Shown in pieces: positions 1-7,950 of a stretch of DNA of 64,000 nt; the stretch's first letter is position 1, and the number at the start of each line of letters is the position of its first letter. Source of the stretch: Mycolicibacterium sp. CBMA 234 (GTDB taxonomy: Bacteria; Actinomycetota; Actinomycetes; Mycobacteriales; Mycobacteriaceae). The stretch spans positions 1 to 64,000 of the forward strand of contig NZ_MPKW01000037.1 of the NCBI RefSeq assembly GCF_009729415.1. The letters run 5' to 3'. The translations under genes and the position numbers were made by a program. Below the pieces are notes generated by a model. That model saw only the letters and a list, made by a program, of their open reading frames with translations. It made no database searches and was not told the origin of the DNA.

Positions 1-1
1 T

Positions 2-154
2 TGGTACCAGCAGTTCTACGTCGACGTCGCGGACATCAGTCCGGAGATGACCGACCGCTTCGAGCTGGAGATCGACACCACGGCAGCCAACGAGAAGTGG
101 CAGGGCGAGGTCGCCGAGAACCTGCTGCGGGCAACCGAGCCCGCGCACCAGTAG
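2..154 (+). CDS. C-terminal fragment of a Rieske-type oxygenase subunit, KshA-like (5' end outside window)
   Basis: Frame 2 is open from the window edge to a TAG at 152-154, giving the last 50 residues (starts WYQQFYVDVADISPEM, ends RATEPAHQ). The WY-QFYVDVADI-PEMT pattern and the acidic FELEIDTT stretch match, from memory, the C-terminus of KshA, the oxygenase of 3-ketosteroid 9-alpha-hydroxylase. The Rieske and iron sites would lie upstream and are not visible. The next gene, on the same strand 66 bp on, is a 3-ketosteroid dehydrogenase-type flavoprotein, which supports a steroid role. Identity rests on a short tail plus context. Confidence 0.6.
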   Translation, partial: WYQQFYVDVADISPEMTDRFELEIDTTAANEKWQGEVAENLLRATEPAHQ

Positions 155-220
155 CAAGGCACATCGCATGCGTGGCAAGACATATTCAGCTTCATCGCCG
201 TCACGGCTGAAGGAGGCATT

Positions 221-1789
221 GTGATCGACGATCACCTTGACGACGGCACTATCGTCGACATTCTTGTGGTGGGCTCTGGGGGAGGGATCGCCGGCGCGTA
301 TACCGCTGCGCACCAAGGCTATTCGGTCGCACTGATTGAGGCCTCAGATCAATTCGGCGGTACCACAGCCTATTCGAGCGGCGGCGGGATGTGGTTCCCC
401 TGCAATCCCGTGCTGATGCGCGAAGGCTGCGACGACACGCCCGATGAGGCCTACGCCTATTTTCACGAGGTGGTCGGTGATCGCACCCCTGAACACATGC
501 AACGGGCTTACGTCTACGGCGGCGCGGCCGCTATCGCCTATTTCGAGCGCGACGAACGGCTTAAATTCAAAGTGTTGCCGTGGCCGGACTACTACGGAGC
601 CGTCGCTGGGGCCCGCACCGATGGCATGCGCCACATCGTGGCCCGGGCGGTTCCTGCGGAACGTCTCGGCCGGTTCAGTGACCGGATTCGGGGACCCCTG
701 GACCGCGAACGCCACGGCGCGCGGCAACCCGACCTACTGACCGGGGGACGCGCCCTGGTTGGGCGTTTCATCGCTGCACTCGACGAATATCCCAACGCCA
801 CACTGCATCTCAACACCGTACTCATCGAATTGCTCGTTGAAGATGGCCGGGTCGTGGGCGCCACACTGTTGCGAGGCGGAGAGCCGGTGACCGTTCGGAC
901 GCGCTTGGGTGTGCTGCTGGCCGCCGGCGGTTTCGAGCACAACCCCATGATGCGGGAGCGTTACCAGGTTCCCGGCTGGACGGTCGACACCATGGGCGCG
1001 CCCGCCAACGACGGCCGAGTCCATATGGCTGCCATGGCCATTGGTGCCAGCACCGACCTAATGGATCAAGCGTGGTGGTCGCCCGGGCTCATTCATCCCG
1101 GCGGGCGCGCGGCGTTCGCGTTGTGTTTTACCGGGGGGATCTTCGTTGACCGGAACGGTCGGCGGTTCACCAATGAGTCCGCACCCTACGATCGACTTGG
1201 GCGAGATGTCATCGCGGCGTTGGAATCTGGCACCGTGCAACGGCCGTTCTGGATGATTTACGACAATCGCAGCGGTGACACTCCGCCGATCTTGGCGACC
1301 AACGTTGCATTATCGGAACCGAGCGCTTATCGCGCAGCAGGATTGTGGCGCAGCGCCGATACCCTCGAAGGACTCGCCGCAGAGTTGCGTGTGCCCGCTG
1401 ACAACCTTGTGCGCACCGTGCAGGAATTCAATACCTTTGCCGCTCAAGACCACGATGCCGACTTCGGGCGGGGCCAGGAGGCATTCGATCGAGCGTTCTC
1501 GGGAACCGCGTCGCCCCTCGTGCCAATCGACACACCGCCCTTCCATGCCGCGGCATTCGGGCTATCGGACTTGGGGACCAAAGGCGGGCTGCGTACCGAT
1601 GAACACGGCAATGTCCTGCACTTGTCGGGCGAGCCGATACCTGGCCTGTACGCCGCCGGCAACACCATGGCCGCGGTATCGGGACTGACCTATCCCGGCG
1701 GGGGCATTCCTATCGGTGCGTCCGTGCTGTTCAGCCACCGGGCCGTCATGCACATGACCCGTCAGGGCGCCAACGCTTCCGAAGTCTGA
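221..1789 (+). CDS. FAD-dependent 3-ketosteroid dehydrogenase family protein (KstD/Kst4D-like)
   Basis: This 522-residue flavoprotein carries the FAD-binding GSGGGIAGAYTA at residues 18-29 and a C-terminal GLYAAGNTMAAVSG segment. TYPGGG follows (Tyr about 491, Gly about 495), the spacing of the Tyr/Gly pair that polarises the 3-keto group in Delta1-KstD. Other candidate active-site segments are WPDYYG and NESAPYD. The family inserts a 1,2- or 4,5-double bond into 3-ketosteroids. The GTG start follows GGAGG by about six bases. Next to a KshA-like tail it would act with KshA in opening ring B. The GGGIPIGASVLF ending differs from classical KstD, so Delta4-(5-alpha) dehydrogenase activity or another substrate is possible. 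Confidence 0.8.
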   Translation: MIDDHLDDGTIVDILVVGSGGGIAGAYTAAHQGYSVALIEASDQFGGTTAYSSGGGMWFPCNPVLMREGCDDTPDEAYAYFHEVVGDRTPEHMQRAYVYGGAAAIAYFERDERLKFKVLPWPDYYGAVAGARTDGMRHIVARAVPAERLGRFSDRIRGPLDRERHGARQPDLLTGGRALVGRFIAALDEYPNATLHLNTVLIELLVEDGRVVGATLLRGGEPVTVRTRLGVLLAAGGFEHNPMMRERYQVPGWTVDTMGAPANDGRVHMAAMAIGASTDLMDQAWWSPGLIHPGGRAAFALCFTGGIFVDRNGRRFTNESAPYDRLGRDVIAALESGTVQRPFWMIYDNRSGDTPPILATNVALSEPSAYRAAGLWRSADTLEGLAAELRVPADNLVRTVQEFNTFAAQDHDADFGRGQEAFDRAFSGTASPLVPIDTPPFHAAAFGLSDLGTKGGLRTDEHGNVLHLSGEPIPGLYAAGNTMAAVSGLTYPGGGIPIGASVLFSHRAVMHMTRQGANASEV

Positions 1790-2060
1790 GGGGAGGCGTG
1801 CCCGCCCCGCTCAACACCCGGTCCGCCGCACGCGCCCGATGCACCTGATCCGTCAGCTGTGCGGGCCCGCGGTACCGCGGCGTGTTGAGTTCAGTGTGCG
1901 TACACATATCGCTGAGTCTGTCTACCTCGAGTGCGCGCGGCGTCAGGAGGTGCGGCATCCTGGCCGGAGGCGATCCTGCCCTCGCGGTCCCGGGCTGTAT
2001 ACCCTGCCGCCCGCGGCCTCTATTCGGTGCGCCGAGCCGTGCACGCGAAACGGTCCTGAT

Positions 2061-2074
2061 TAGAACAGGTTCTC
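2061..2074. promoter_or_regulatory. KstR-like operator (TAGAACAGGTTCTC)
   Basis: KstR, the TetR-family repressor of the mycobacterial cholesterol regulon, recognises TnnAACnnGTTnnA. This site matches all fixed positions except the last (A replaced by C), and its core AGAAC-AG-GTTCT is a perfect inverted repeat. It lies between a steroid-type dehydrogenase and a secreted-protein gene. Confidence 0.45.
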
Positions 2075-2204
2075 GCGTACCACCGCCCTTATCGAGGTCG
2101 GTGGACTTGCCGTGCGCGAACGGTGTTGACGGATCCAATGCTGGCGCGACGGGGTGCCGTGCGAAACCGCCGGAAAACTGAGGCTTGCGTCACAGGATGC
2201 ATGA

Positions 2205-2234
2205 GTGTAGACAAAACATGTCAATCGTCTACAC
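2205..2234. promoter_or_regulatory. Perfect 8-bp inverted repeat GTGTAGAC-N14-GTCTACAC
   Basis: The two arms are exact reverse complements separated by 14 bases and end 45 bp before the start of the secreted-protein gene. Size and place suit a dimeric repressor or activator site. The regulator is unknown. Confidence 0.45.
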
Positions 2235-2279
2235 CCGCGTCGTGCGGAGTGAGCCAATATCGCCGAGTGCGGAGGAATC

Positions 2280-4682
2280 ATGTCGACCGTTTCTGTCAAA
2301 CACAGGGAACTCCGCCGGGCGGGCACCGCCGGTGTGATCACCGCGTCTGTGGCATCGTTGACGCTGCTCGCGGCCGCGCCGGCATGGGCACTCGATCCGA
2401 CCCTGCAGTCCAGCGTCGACAGCCTGATCGCGGCGCAGCAGTCGACGGCCGGGACGGCTTCGGCCCTGCCCTATGGCAACGCCGCCGACCGTGCGGCGCT
2501 GCCGCAGTACGCCCAGACCCTGGCGTATTTCCAGCTGGAGCGGATGATCTCGCAGCAACAGGGCTTTGCGAACCGTTTCGCGGACATGCTGACCGCACCC
2601 GGCGCTAACCCGCGCGAAGAAGCCGGCAACTGGAACCCGGACAACGTCTACCACCAGGCGTATCTCGACCCGAACGGCACCTACGTCATCACCGGCAAAC
2701 GCGGTGACGGCGCGGACCTCAGCTTTGTACTGCTGAAAGGTCTGACGCCAGCCAATCCACTCGCGCCCGCAATTGGCACCCTCACCGCCAACCAGCTCGT
2801 GTACAACGCCGACGGCACGTACACGATCACCATCAGTGCCACGCCTCCGGCCGGTGGCGGCAACTGGATGCAGCTTGTCCCTGGCGTTAATGCCGTCAAC
2901 ATCCGTGATACACAAGGCAATTGGGCGGGGTCGCCCGACACGATCACCATTCAGCGCACCGATCAACCGTCAACACCTTCGATCATCCCGCCGCGGTTGA
3001 CCAGCAGTGACATCGCCGCAATGCTCAACAACATTGCCGGTTCCTCCGCCAGCAGCGGCATCCAAGGCGAAAGCACCGCCTATCAAGGCGCCACCGGCTT
3101 CATCATGAAGAACACGCACAACAGCTTCATTCCGACCATCCCGACGCCCGGGTCGGGTGCGCTATCGACCCAGCTGACCTCCGCGGGCAGCTTCGACCTC
3201 CAACCGGGTCAGGCGCTGGTGGTTGCCGTCCCGGCGATCACATCCGACTACCGCGGTGTGCAGCTCGCCACCGCCTGGGGCCAGACCCTTCCCTATGCGA
3301 CCAAACAGACCAGCCTCAACGACACCCAATCGGTCAGCGAAGCCAACGGGATGACCTACTACGTGGTCAGCGCCACCGACCCTGGCGTCCCCAACTGGCT
3401 GGACAGCTCCGGCTACACCGACGGCCAAGTCCTTCTGCGCTGGCAGAACTACTCGGGGTCGCTGGCCAACGTCAGCGCCCAGGTCGTCGACGTGTCCCAA
3501 GTCCGCAACTACCTTCCCAGCGACACCGCGGTCGTGACCCCGCAGCTGCGGGTCCAGCAGCTGCAATACCGCGCGCAATCAGTGCAAAATCAACTCTCGC
3601 AAACGAAAGACGCCAGCTGGGTGACCCTGAACCTGGCGATGGACGACGTCAAAGCCCAACTGGGCCAAGCCCAGTTCGACGCACTGTTCGGAACTTCGCA
3701 GGTCCCTTCACTGCAATCACGACTCGGCGTACCGGCCGTCCAGCAGTCACTGGTCGCCGCGATGGCGATCCTGCAAAATCCGGCGGGCAGCATCGCCTCC
3801 CTGATGCGCGTCCTGCCCCAGGCGGTGAACGAGGTGAACCTGCCTGCCGTATTGGCTGTCGCGCGTGCGGTGCGGGTCGTCCAAGACGTCATTCAAGGGA
3901 TAACCACCGCCTTGCAGACCGGACAACCACTCCACATTCTGAACGCCGTGACCGCCGGAATCGGCAATCTGGGCACCGTCGCCGCCCAGACGGTCTTCGA
4001 TCCGCAAACCAGCATCACCGCTGGCCTGCTCAACGCGCGTGACGTCTTTACCTTCGCACTCACGCCCGCACCGCCGCTCTACAGCAGCACACCCGCACGG
4101 GCGCAGCAGCCAACTGCCGCCCAGCCCACCGTCACGAACGCGGTCGCTGCGGTGGCAAGCGCAGACCAAAAACCGGTCGCGGCAAGCAGTATCGGCGCAG
4201 GCACACCGCCGGCTGCTGCGATTGGCGCGGCCACTGCGCCATCCGCGCCACAAACGGCACCGGCCACAAACGCGCAGCCGCAGACCGCCGACATCGAGCA
4301 AGCGGATTCGACGAAGGCGGCCACTGATCCCGAAGCGACCAAGGCGAAGCCGGTCAGTGCCGGCCCCGTCCCGACCGCCACGCTGAACACCGATTCAGCG
4401 ACAAATGCCGGATCGCAGCCGGTCGCCGCCAAGGCACCCGTAGCCTGGCAGGCCGCAGAGAGCGGTACCGCAGCGGCGACGAGCTCGCACAATGCCCCTT
4501 ACTCCACTAGTGCGACAGCGAAAACCACCAAATCGCAATCGAAGTCAGGCTCAACGGCCGTAACCGGCGACGCGGCGCCGTCGGATAGCACCGGGGCACA
4601 GAATGGCGCCCGCGCCGGGAAAACTGACAAGTCCAATGCCGGCGCCGCATCCAAGCCGGACTCAAAGTCGGCGTCCAAGTAA
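2280..4682 (+). CDS. Large secreted protein with beta-rich N-half, helical middle and disordered Ala/Pro/Thr tail
   Basis: The 800-residue product has a Sec-type signal peptide: basic start, hydrophobic core TAGVITASVASLTLLAAAPA, likely cut after AWA near residue 38. Residues about 130-400 hold short beta-rich motifs (YVITGKRG, NADGTYTITIS, VNIRDTQGNW, ITIQRT) that loosely recall DUF1214-type domains. A helical section follows (about 430-590), then an Ala/Thr/Pro/Gln-rich tail ending in Ser/Lys-rich repeats. RBS GGAGGA precedes the ATG. The same tail style appears in the 28523-29710 product. No enzyme motif was found; function is unknown. Confidence 0.75.
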   Translation: MSTVSVKHRELRRAGTAGVITASVASLTLLAAAPAWALDPTLQSSVDSLIAAQQSTAGTASALPYGNAADRAALPQYAQTLAYFQLERMISQQQGFANRFADMLTAPGANPREEAGNWNPDNVYHQAYLDPNGTYVITGKRGDGADLSFVLLKGLTPANPLAPAIGTLTANQLVYNADGTYTITISATPPAGGGNWMQLVPGVNAVNIRDTQGNWAGSPDTITIQRTDQPSTPSIIPPRLTSSDIAAMLNNIAGSSASSGIQGESTAYQGATGFIMKNTHNSFIPTIPTPGSGALSTQLTSAGSFDLQPGQALVVAVPAITSDYRGVQLATAWGQTLPYATKQTSLNDTQSVSEANGMTYYVVSATDPGVPNWLDSSGYTDGQVLLRWQNYSGSLANVSAQVVDVSQVRNYLPSDTAVVTPQLRVQQLQYRAQSVQNQLSQTKDASWVTLNLAMDDVKAQLGQAQFDALFGTSQVPSLQSRLGVPAVQQSLVAAMAILQNPAGSIASLMRVLPQAVNEVNLPAVLAVARAVRVVQDVIQGITTALQTGQPLHILNAVTAGIGNLGTVAAQTVFDPQTSITAGLLNARDVFTFALTPAPPLYSSTPARAQQPTAAQPTVTNAVAAVASADQKPVAASSIGAGTPPAAAIGAATAPSAPQTAPATNAQPQTADIEQADSTKAATDPEATKAKPVSAGPVPTATLNTDSATNAGSQPVAAKAPVAWQAAESGTAAATSSHNAPYSTSATAKTTKSQSKSGSTAVTGDAAPSDSTGAQNGARAGKTDKSNAGAASKPDSKSASK

Positions 4683-5248
4683 CCACCCGGCGGCTGGAGT
4701 CGTTGGCGTGCTGCAGCAATGTGGCATGCCAACGACACGTCCCAACTAGCATGCACCAGCGGAACTCGGGCCAACGTAGCTGACCAAACATGAGCGACAG
4801 CAACCAAGTCCGTGGTGTGGAATAGCATTCCAGTCACATCGTCGCTCTCTCGCCCTCGTGCCCGTCGCCCAACGTTGGCGTTACCGAGGTGGAGTTCCCT
4901 TCGCCTGCAACACATCACCAGCATCCACTCGTAAACGGCCGCGCACACACTGGCTGGGATTGGTATTAGCCGATGGGGCGCTGACAGTGGCAGGTTTAGG
5001 CGCCCGACTGCACATCACGGCTGAGAACGAAACTCCATCGTCATAGAGGTATGCATGAAACCGCTTGGGCAAGAACATGATCATGTACTTGAACCGGTCG
5101 TCGCGGGCGCAAACGGTCGCCAAGGGTGTCCGCGCACTCCCGGCTAACGGGACAACACCGTAGGCGCGGCACGAGCGCAGTGACGTTTACGCCGGACATC
5201 CGGCCATCTGCAGGCCACATCCTGTTGTCTCCCTAGGGGACTGGCGAC
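4683..5248. other. 566-bp intergenic region, no gene recognised
   Basis: Only short overlapping frames occur, none with a credible start, composition or familiar motif. It lies between two genes that converge on it (secreted-protein gene and SnoaL gene). I see no clear terminator hairpin or repeat. Confidence 0.5.
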
Positions 5249-5665
5249 TCAGCTCGCGGCCAGCGCGTCATGCCAGCATTGGGTATCGGTGATCTGAACC
5301 AGTGCGACGATCTTGTCGTCGCGGATGGTGATGTCGTGGGCGAATGCGGCCACATACCGCTTGCCGGTAGCGCGGCTGTGGCCGCGGTAGTAGCCGAACG
5401 CGATGACGCGATCGTCGCCGGCGGGGACGAATTCTTCAGGCTGCGGCGTGATTTCGAAGTGCGCGGAAGCCTCGCCCCAGACGTTCAGCAACATCTTTTC
5501 GGGGCTGTCGATCTCGCCGCCCAAACCGAACGGCATGCCGGCGCTGACCCGACCGGTGAATTCCGGATGCAGCAATCCGGCGAGGGCGGCGCCGTCATGC
5601 GCGGCGAACGCTGTGTAAAGACGGGTGGCGACGTCGATTGACGGACTTGCAAGCGGTGTGTTCAT
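5249..5665 (-). CDS. SnoaL-like / NTF2-fold protein
   Basis: The 138-residue product has the profile of SnoaL-type polyketide-cyclase-like proteins: an early helix (ATRLYTAFAAHDGAALAGLLHPEF), then alternating strands ending in HDITIRDDKIVALVQITD. Such proteins are small cone-shaped barrels acting as isomerases, hydrolases or ligand binders. The start at 5665 is chosen because AAGGAG stands about eight bases upstream; an upstream ATG at 5701 has no such site. It is divergent from a TetR gene, with two operators in the 91-bp gap, so it is probably that regulator's target. Substrate unknown. Confidence 0.75.
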   Translation of the reverse strand: MNTPLASPSIDVATRLYTAFAAHDGAALAGLLHPEFTGRVSAGMPFGLGGEIDSPEKMLLNVWGEASAHFEITPQPEEFVPAGDDRVIAFGYYRGHSRATGKRYVAAFAHDITIRDDKIVALVQITDTQCWHDALAAS

Positions 5666-5708
5666 GGTGGATCTCCTTCTGATGGGACGAAACCGGCGCA
5701 TTGGCTGG

Positions 5709-5730
5709 TTTTAGAGTGGTTGCTCTAAAA
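5709..5730. promoter_or_regulatory. TetR operator 1: TTTTAGAG-N6-CTCTAAAA
   Basis: A perfect 8-bp inverted repeat with a 6-bp centre lies in the divergent SnoaL/TetR promoter region. A second copy with the same half-site and spacing lies 25 bp on. Confidence 0.7.
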
Positions 5731-5735
5731 TTGTA

Positions 5736-5753
5736 TTAGAGCATAACCTCCAA
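5736..5753. promoter_or_regulatory. TetR operator 2: TTAGAG-N6-CTCCAA
   Basis: This repeats the half-site and 6-bp spacing of operator 1 with one changed base. It ends three bases before the TetR ATG, so binding would block the regulator's own transcription or start (autorepression). Confidence 0.6.
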
Positions 5754-5756
5754 TAC

Positions 5757-6347
5757 ATGGGAAGGCCGCCGCTGCACTCTGCTGATGACTTCGTGGACGC
5801 CGCGATCCGACTGTTCGCGGAAGGTGGCATCCGCGCGCTCACGATGAACGCGGTGGCTCGCGAGACCTCCGCCCCCAGTGGGTCGATCTACCACCGGTTT
5901 CCCGACCGGGCAGCGCTATTGGCCGCGGTGTGGTTCCGCACCACAGGGGACTTCCAGCGCGGCTATCTCGATGTTCTGGGTGACCCGGCTACTCCCAGCA
6001 GTGCCGTCCGCGCCGCGGTATGGACCGTCGATTGGTGCCGTACGCATCTATCGGAAGCTGTTGTGCTGCAAGCGGGTGCGCGGACTTTCGAGCCGGACCG
6101 GTGGCCGGAAGCGGCACGAGCGGAATTGGCGGTACGGGACGAGGGCAGCGAGCGCGGCATCGACAAGGTCTTTCAACTGCTCGCCAAAGAAACCGGCCTT
6201 CCCGCTGACCAGATTGCGTTCGCGATGCTGGATTTGCCGCTGGCGGCGGTCCGGCGTCATCTGCTGGCCGGCGAGGCACCACCCAAACGGATCGACAAGC
6301 TGGTCCGCGACATGGTCGGCCTCATGCTCGCTAGCCCTGCCGATTAG
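5757..6347 (+). CDS. TetR-family transcriptional regulator
   Basis: The 196-residue protein begins with a TetR DNA-binding domain: ADDFVDAAIRLFAEGGIRALTMNAVA, then a recognition helix around SAPSGSIYHRFPDRAALLAAV (residues about 39-58). The rest is a variable helical ligand domain. No ribosome-binding site precedes the ATG and an operator abuts it, so the mRNA may be leaderless. The divergent SnoaL gene is the probable partner; the ligand cannot be told from sequence. Confidence 0.9.
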   Translation: MGRPPLHSADDFVDAAIRLFAEGGIRALTMNAVARETSAPSGSIYHRFPDRAALLAAVWFRTTGDFQRGYLDVLGDPATPSSAVRAAVWTVDWCRTHLSEAVVLQAGARTFEPDRWPEAARAELAVRDEGSERGIDKVFQLLAKETGLPADQIAFAMLDLPLAAVRRHLLAGEAPPKRIDKLVRDMVGLMLASPAD

Positions 6348-6491
6348 CGGCCTCTTTGAATAGTGGTCCCGGAATGGTGGTCCCGACGACTGTTGGCTGG
6401 CGCAAACAATTCGAAAAACTTTGGTCACTTTGTTTGCTCTGGTCACGGTAGGTAACTAGCTTCTCTCTCGTCACAGCGAATTGTCGGTGGT

Positions 6492-6507
6492 TCGAACTAG
6501 TGTTCGA
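6492..6507. promoter_or_regulatory. Perfect mycobacterial LexA (SOS) box TCGAAC-TAGT-GTTCGA
   Basis: The sequence matches the mycobacterial SOS consensus TCGAAC-N4-GTTCGA at all twelve fixed positions. It ends two bases before the ATG of the 13E12-type gene. SOS boxes before 13E12 family genes are known in M. tuberculosis, so DNA-damage induction is expected. Confidence 0.85.
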
Positions 6508-6509
6508 GT

Positions 6510-7907
6510 ATGGGAGGCACTGATCCGGCGGTCATCGAGGAGGCGCACGCCGACCTCACGACGTTGCTGGCCCGGATCTCCTCGCTGGATTACACCGGCT
6601 TGGGTGTGCGAGAGCTGTTGGAGTTGCAGTCTCGCCGCGAACGATTGAGGTGCGCCGCCGAGGCGGTCGATCACCGGATCCTGGCTGCGTTGGCGGCCCA
6701 GGCCACCCCGAAAGAGATCGGCGCGAAAAGCTGGGCCGAGGTCCAGCGGATCCGACTGCACATCTCTGCTGAGGAAGCCCGACGGCGGGTGCGTGACATG
6801 GAAAACCTCGGCCCCCGCACCGGGCTAACCGGGGAGCCCTTGCCGCCGTTGTGGGAGGAAGCGGCCCGCGCGCAGGCGGCTGGGGCGATCAATGGTGAGC
6901 ACATCACGGTGATCGGCCATTTCATGGCACACCTGCCCGCCTGGGTGGACCCCACAACACGCACACAATGTGAACAATCCTTGGTGGCCGGGGCCCAACA
7001 TCAAACCCCCGAGGAACTACGTGCTGCGGCCAACCAACTGCGGTATCTGCTCGACCAAGATGGGCCGCTACCCGACGACGCCGAACGCGCCCGCAAACGC
7101 AGCTTCCGAATCGGCAAACAGCAACCCGACGGCATGTCCAAAGTGGACGGCTGGCTCGACCCCGAAGCCCGCGCCACCCTCGAAGCCGTCCAAGCCAAAC
7201 TGGGCGCCCCCGGCATGTGCAATCCCGCCGACGACGTGCCGTGCCGGTCCGGCACACCCAGTCAGGCCCAGATCGATAACGACACCCGCAGCGCCGAACA
7301 ACGCAACCACGACGCCCTCGTCGCCATGGGCCGCATCGCCCTCGGCACCGATCTCGGCGACCACAACGGTCTACCCGTCACCGTCGTGGTCACCACCACC
7401 ATGCAAGAACTCGAACACGGCGCCGGGCTCGCCCTCACCCACACCGGCTCCAAACTCCCGATCCCGGACCTGATCCGGATGGCCGCCGCGGGCGCGCACC
7501 ACTACCTGCTGGTGTTCGACAAACACACCAATGTCCCGTTGTATCTGGGTCGGGCGCGGCGCACCGCATCAGTCGGGCAGCGGCTGGCGTTGTTCGGCCG
7601 CGACCACGGCTGCACCCGCCCCAACTGCCCCCAACCTGCCTCCCGCTCCCAAGCCCACCACGCCGTCAGCAACTGGCGCGACGACGGACAGACCGACATC
7701 ACTGACATGGCCCTGGCTTGCGGCTGCGACAACCGAGCCGCCGACACCGGCGGCTGGACCACCACGATGAAAAACGGCCGAGCCCACTGGACCCCACCAC
7801 CACTACTCGACGTCGGCCAACCCCGAACCAACCAATACCACCACCCCACCCTCTACCCGCCGGAGAGGGGAGACAATGATGGCGAAACAGACAGCCCCGC
7901 AAGCTAA
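6510..7907 (+). CDS. DUF222 / HNH endonuclease, 13E12 repeat family
   Basis: The 465-residue protein has the DUF222 N-terminal region typical of mycobacterial REP13E12 genes (for example LDYTGLGVRELLELQSRRERL near residues 26-46). A C-terminal HNH-type nuclease region follows from about residue 363 (RDHGCTRPNCP, then QAHHAVSNWRDDGQTD, later NR). The gene appears intact. The ATG lies two bases after a perfect SOS box with no room for a ribosome-binding site, so the transcript is probably leaderless and LexA-repressed. These repeats are multicopy in mycobacteria; their cellular role is unclear. Confidence 0.9.
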   Translation: MGGTDPAVIEEAHADLTTLLARISSLDYTGLGVRELLELQSRRERLRCAAEAVDHRILAALAAQATPKEIGAKSWAEVQRIRLHISAEEARRRVRDMENLGPRTGLTGEPLPPLWEEAARAQAAGAINGEHITVIGHFMAHLPAWVDPTTRTQCEQSLVAGAQHQTPEELRAAANQLRYLLDQDGPLPDDAERARKRSFRIGKQQPDGMSKVDGWLDPEARATLEAVQAKLGAPGMCNPADDVPCRSGTPSQAQIDNDTRSAEQRNHDALVAMGRIALGTDLGDHNGLPVTVVVTTTMQELEHGAGLALTHTGSKLPIPDLIRMAAAGAHHYLLVFDKHTNVPLYLGRARRTASVGQRLALFGRDHGCTRPNCPQPASRSQAHHAVSNWRDDGQTDITDMALACGCDNRAADTGGWTTTMKNGRAHWTPPPLLDVGQPRTNQYHHPTLYPPERGDNDGETDSPAS

Positions 7908-7950
7908 CTGGGGCGCGGAGGCGGCGCTCCCGTCACTCCGGCATGCATCA

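Larger units (their letters stand above)
1790..2279. other. 490-bp intergenic region with two operator-like sequences
   Basis: No open frame here looks like a real gene. The region separates the steroid dehydrogenase from the secreted-protein gene. It holds a KstR-like box (2061-2074) and a 30-bp inverted repeat (2205-2234), both described separately, so it is probably a regulated promoter region. Confidence 0.5.

Noticed and set aside
1746-2138. Minus-strand 130-codon frame downstream of the steroid dehydrogenase
   Set aside because: It overlaps the dehydrogenase 3' end and the KstR-like site and shows no family features, so it is a shadow of GC-rich sequence.
4881-5123. Minus-strand 80-codon frame in the gap before the SnoaL gene
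   Set aside because: No recognisable family, no ribosome-binding site, and the residue make-up is not host-like.
6510-7907. 13E12 gene as an active mobile element
   Set aside because: No terminal repeats or target duplication were seen, and it carries no transposase; it is a multicopy gene family.
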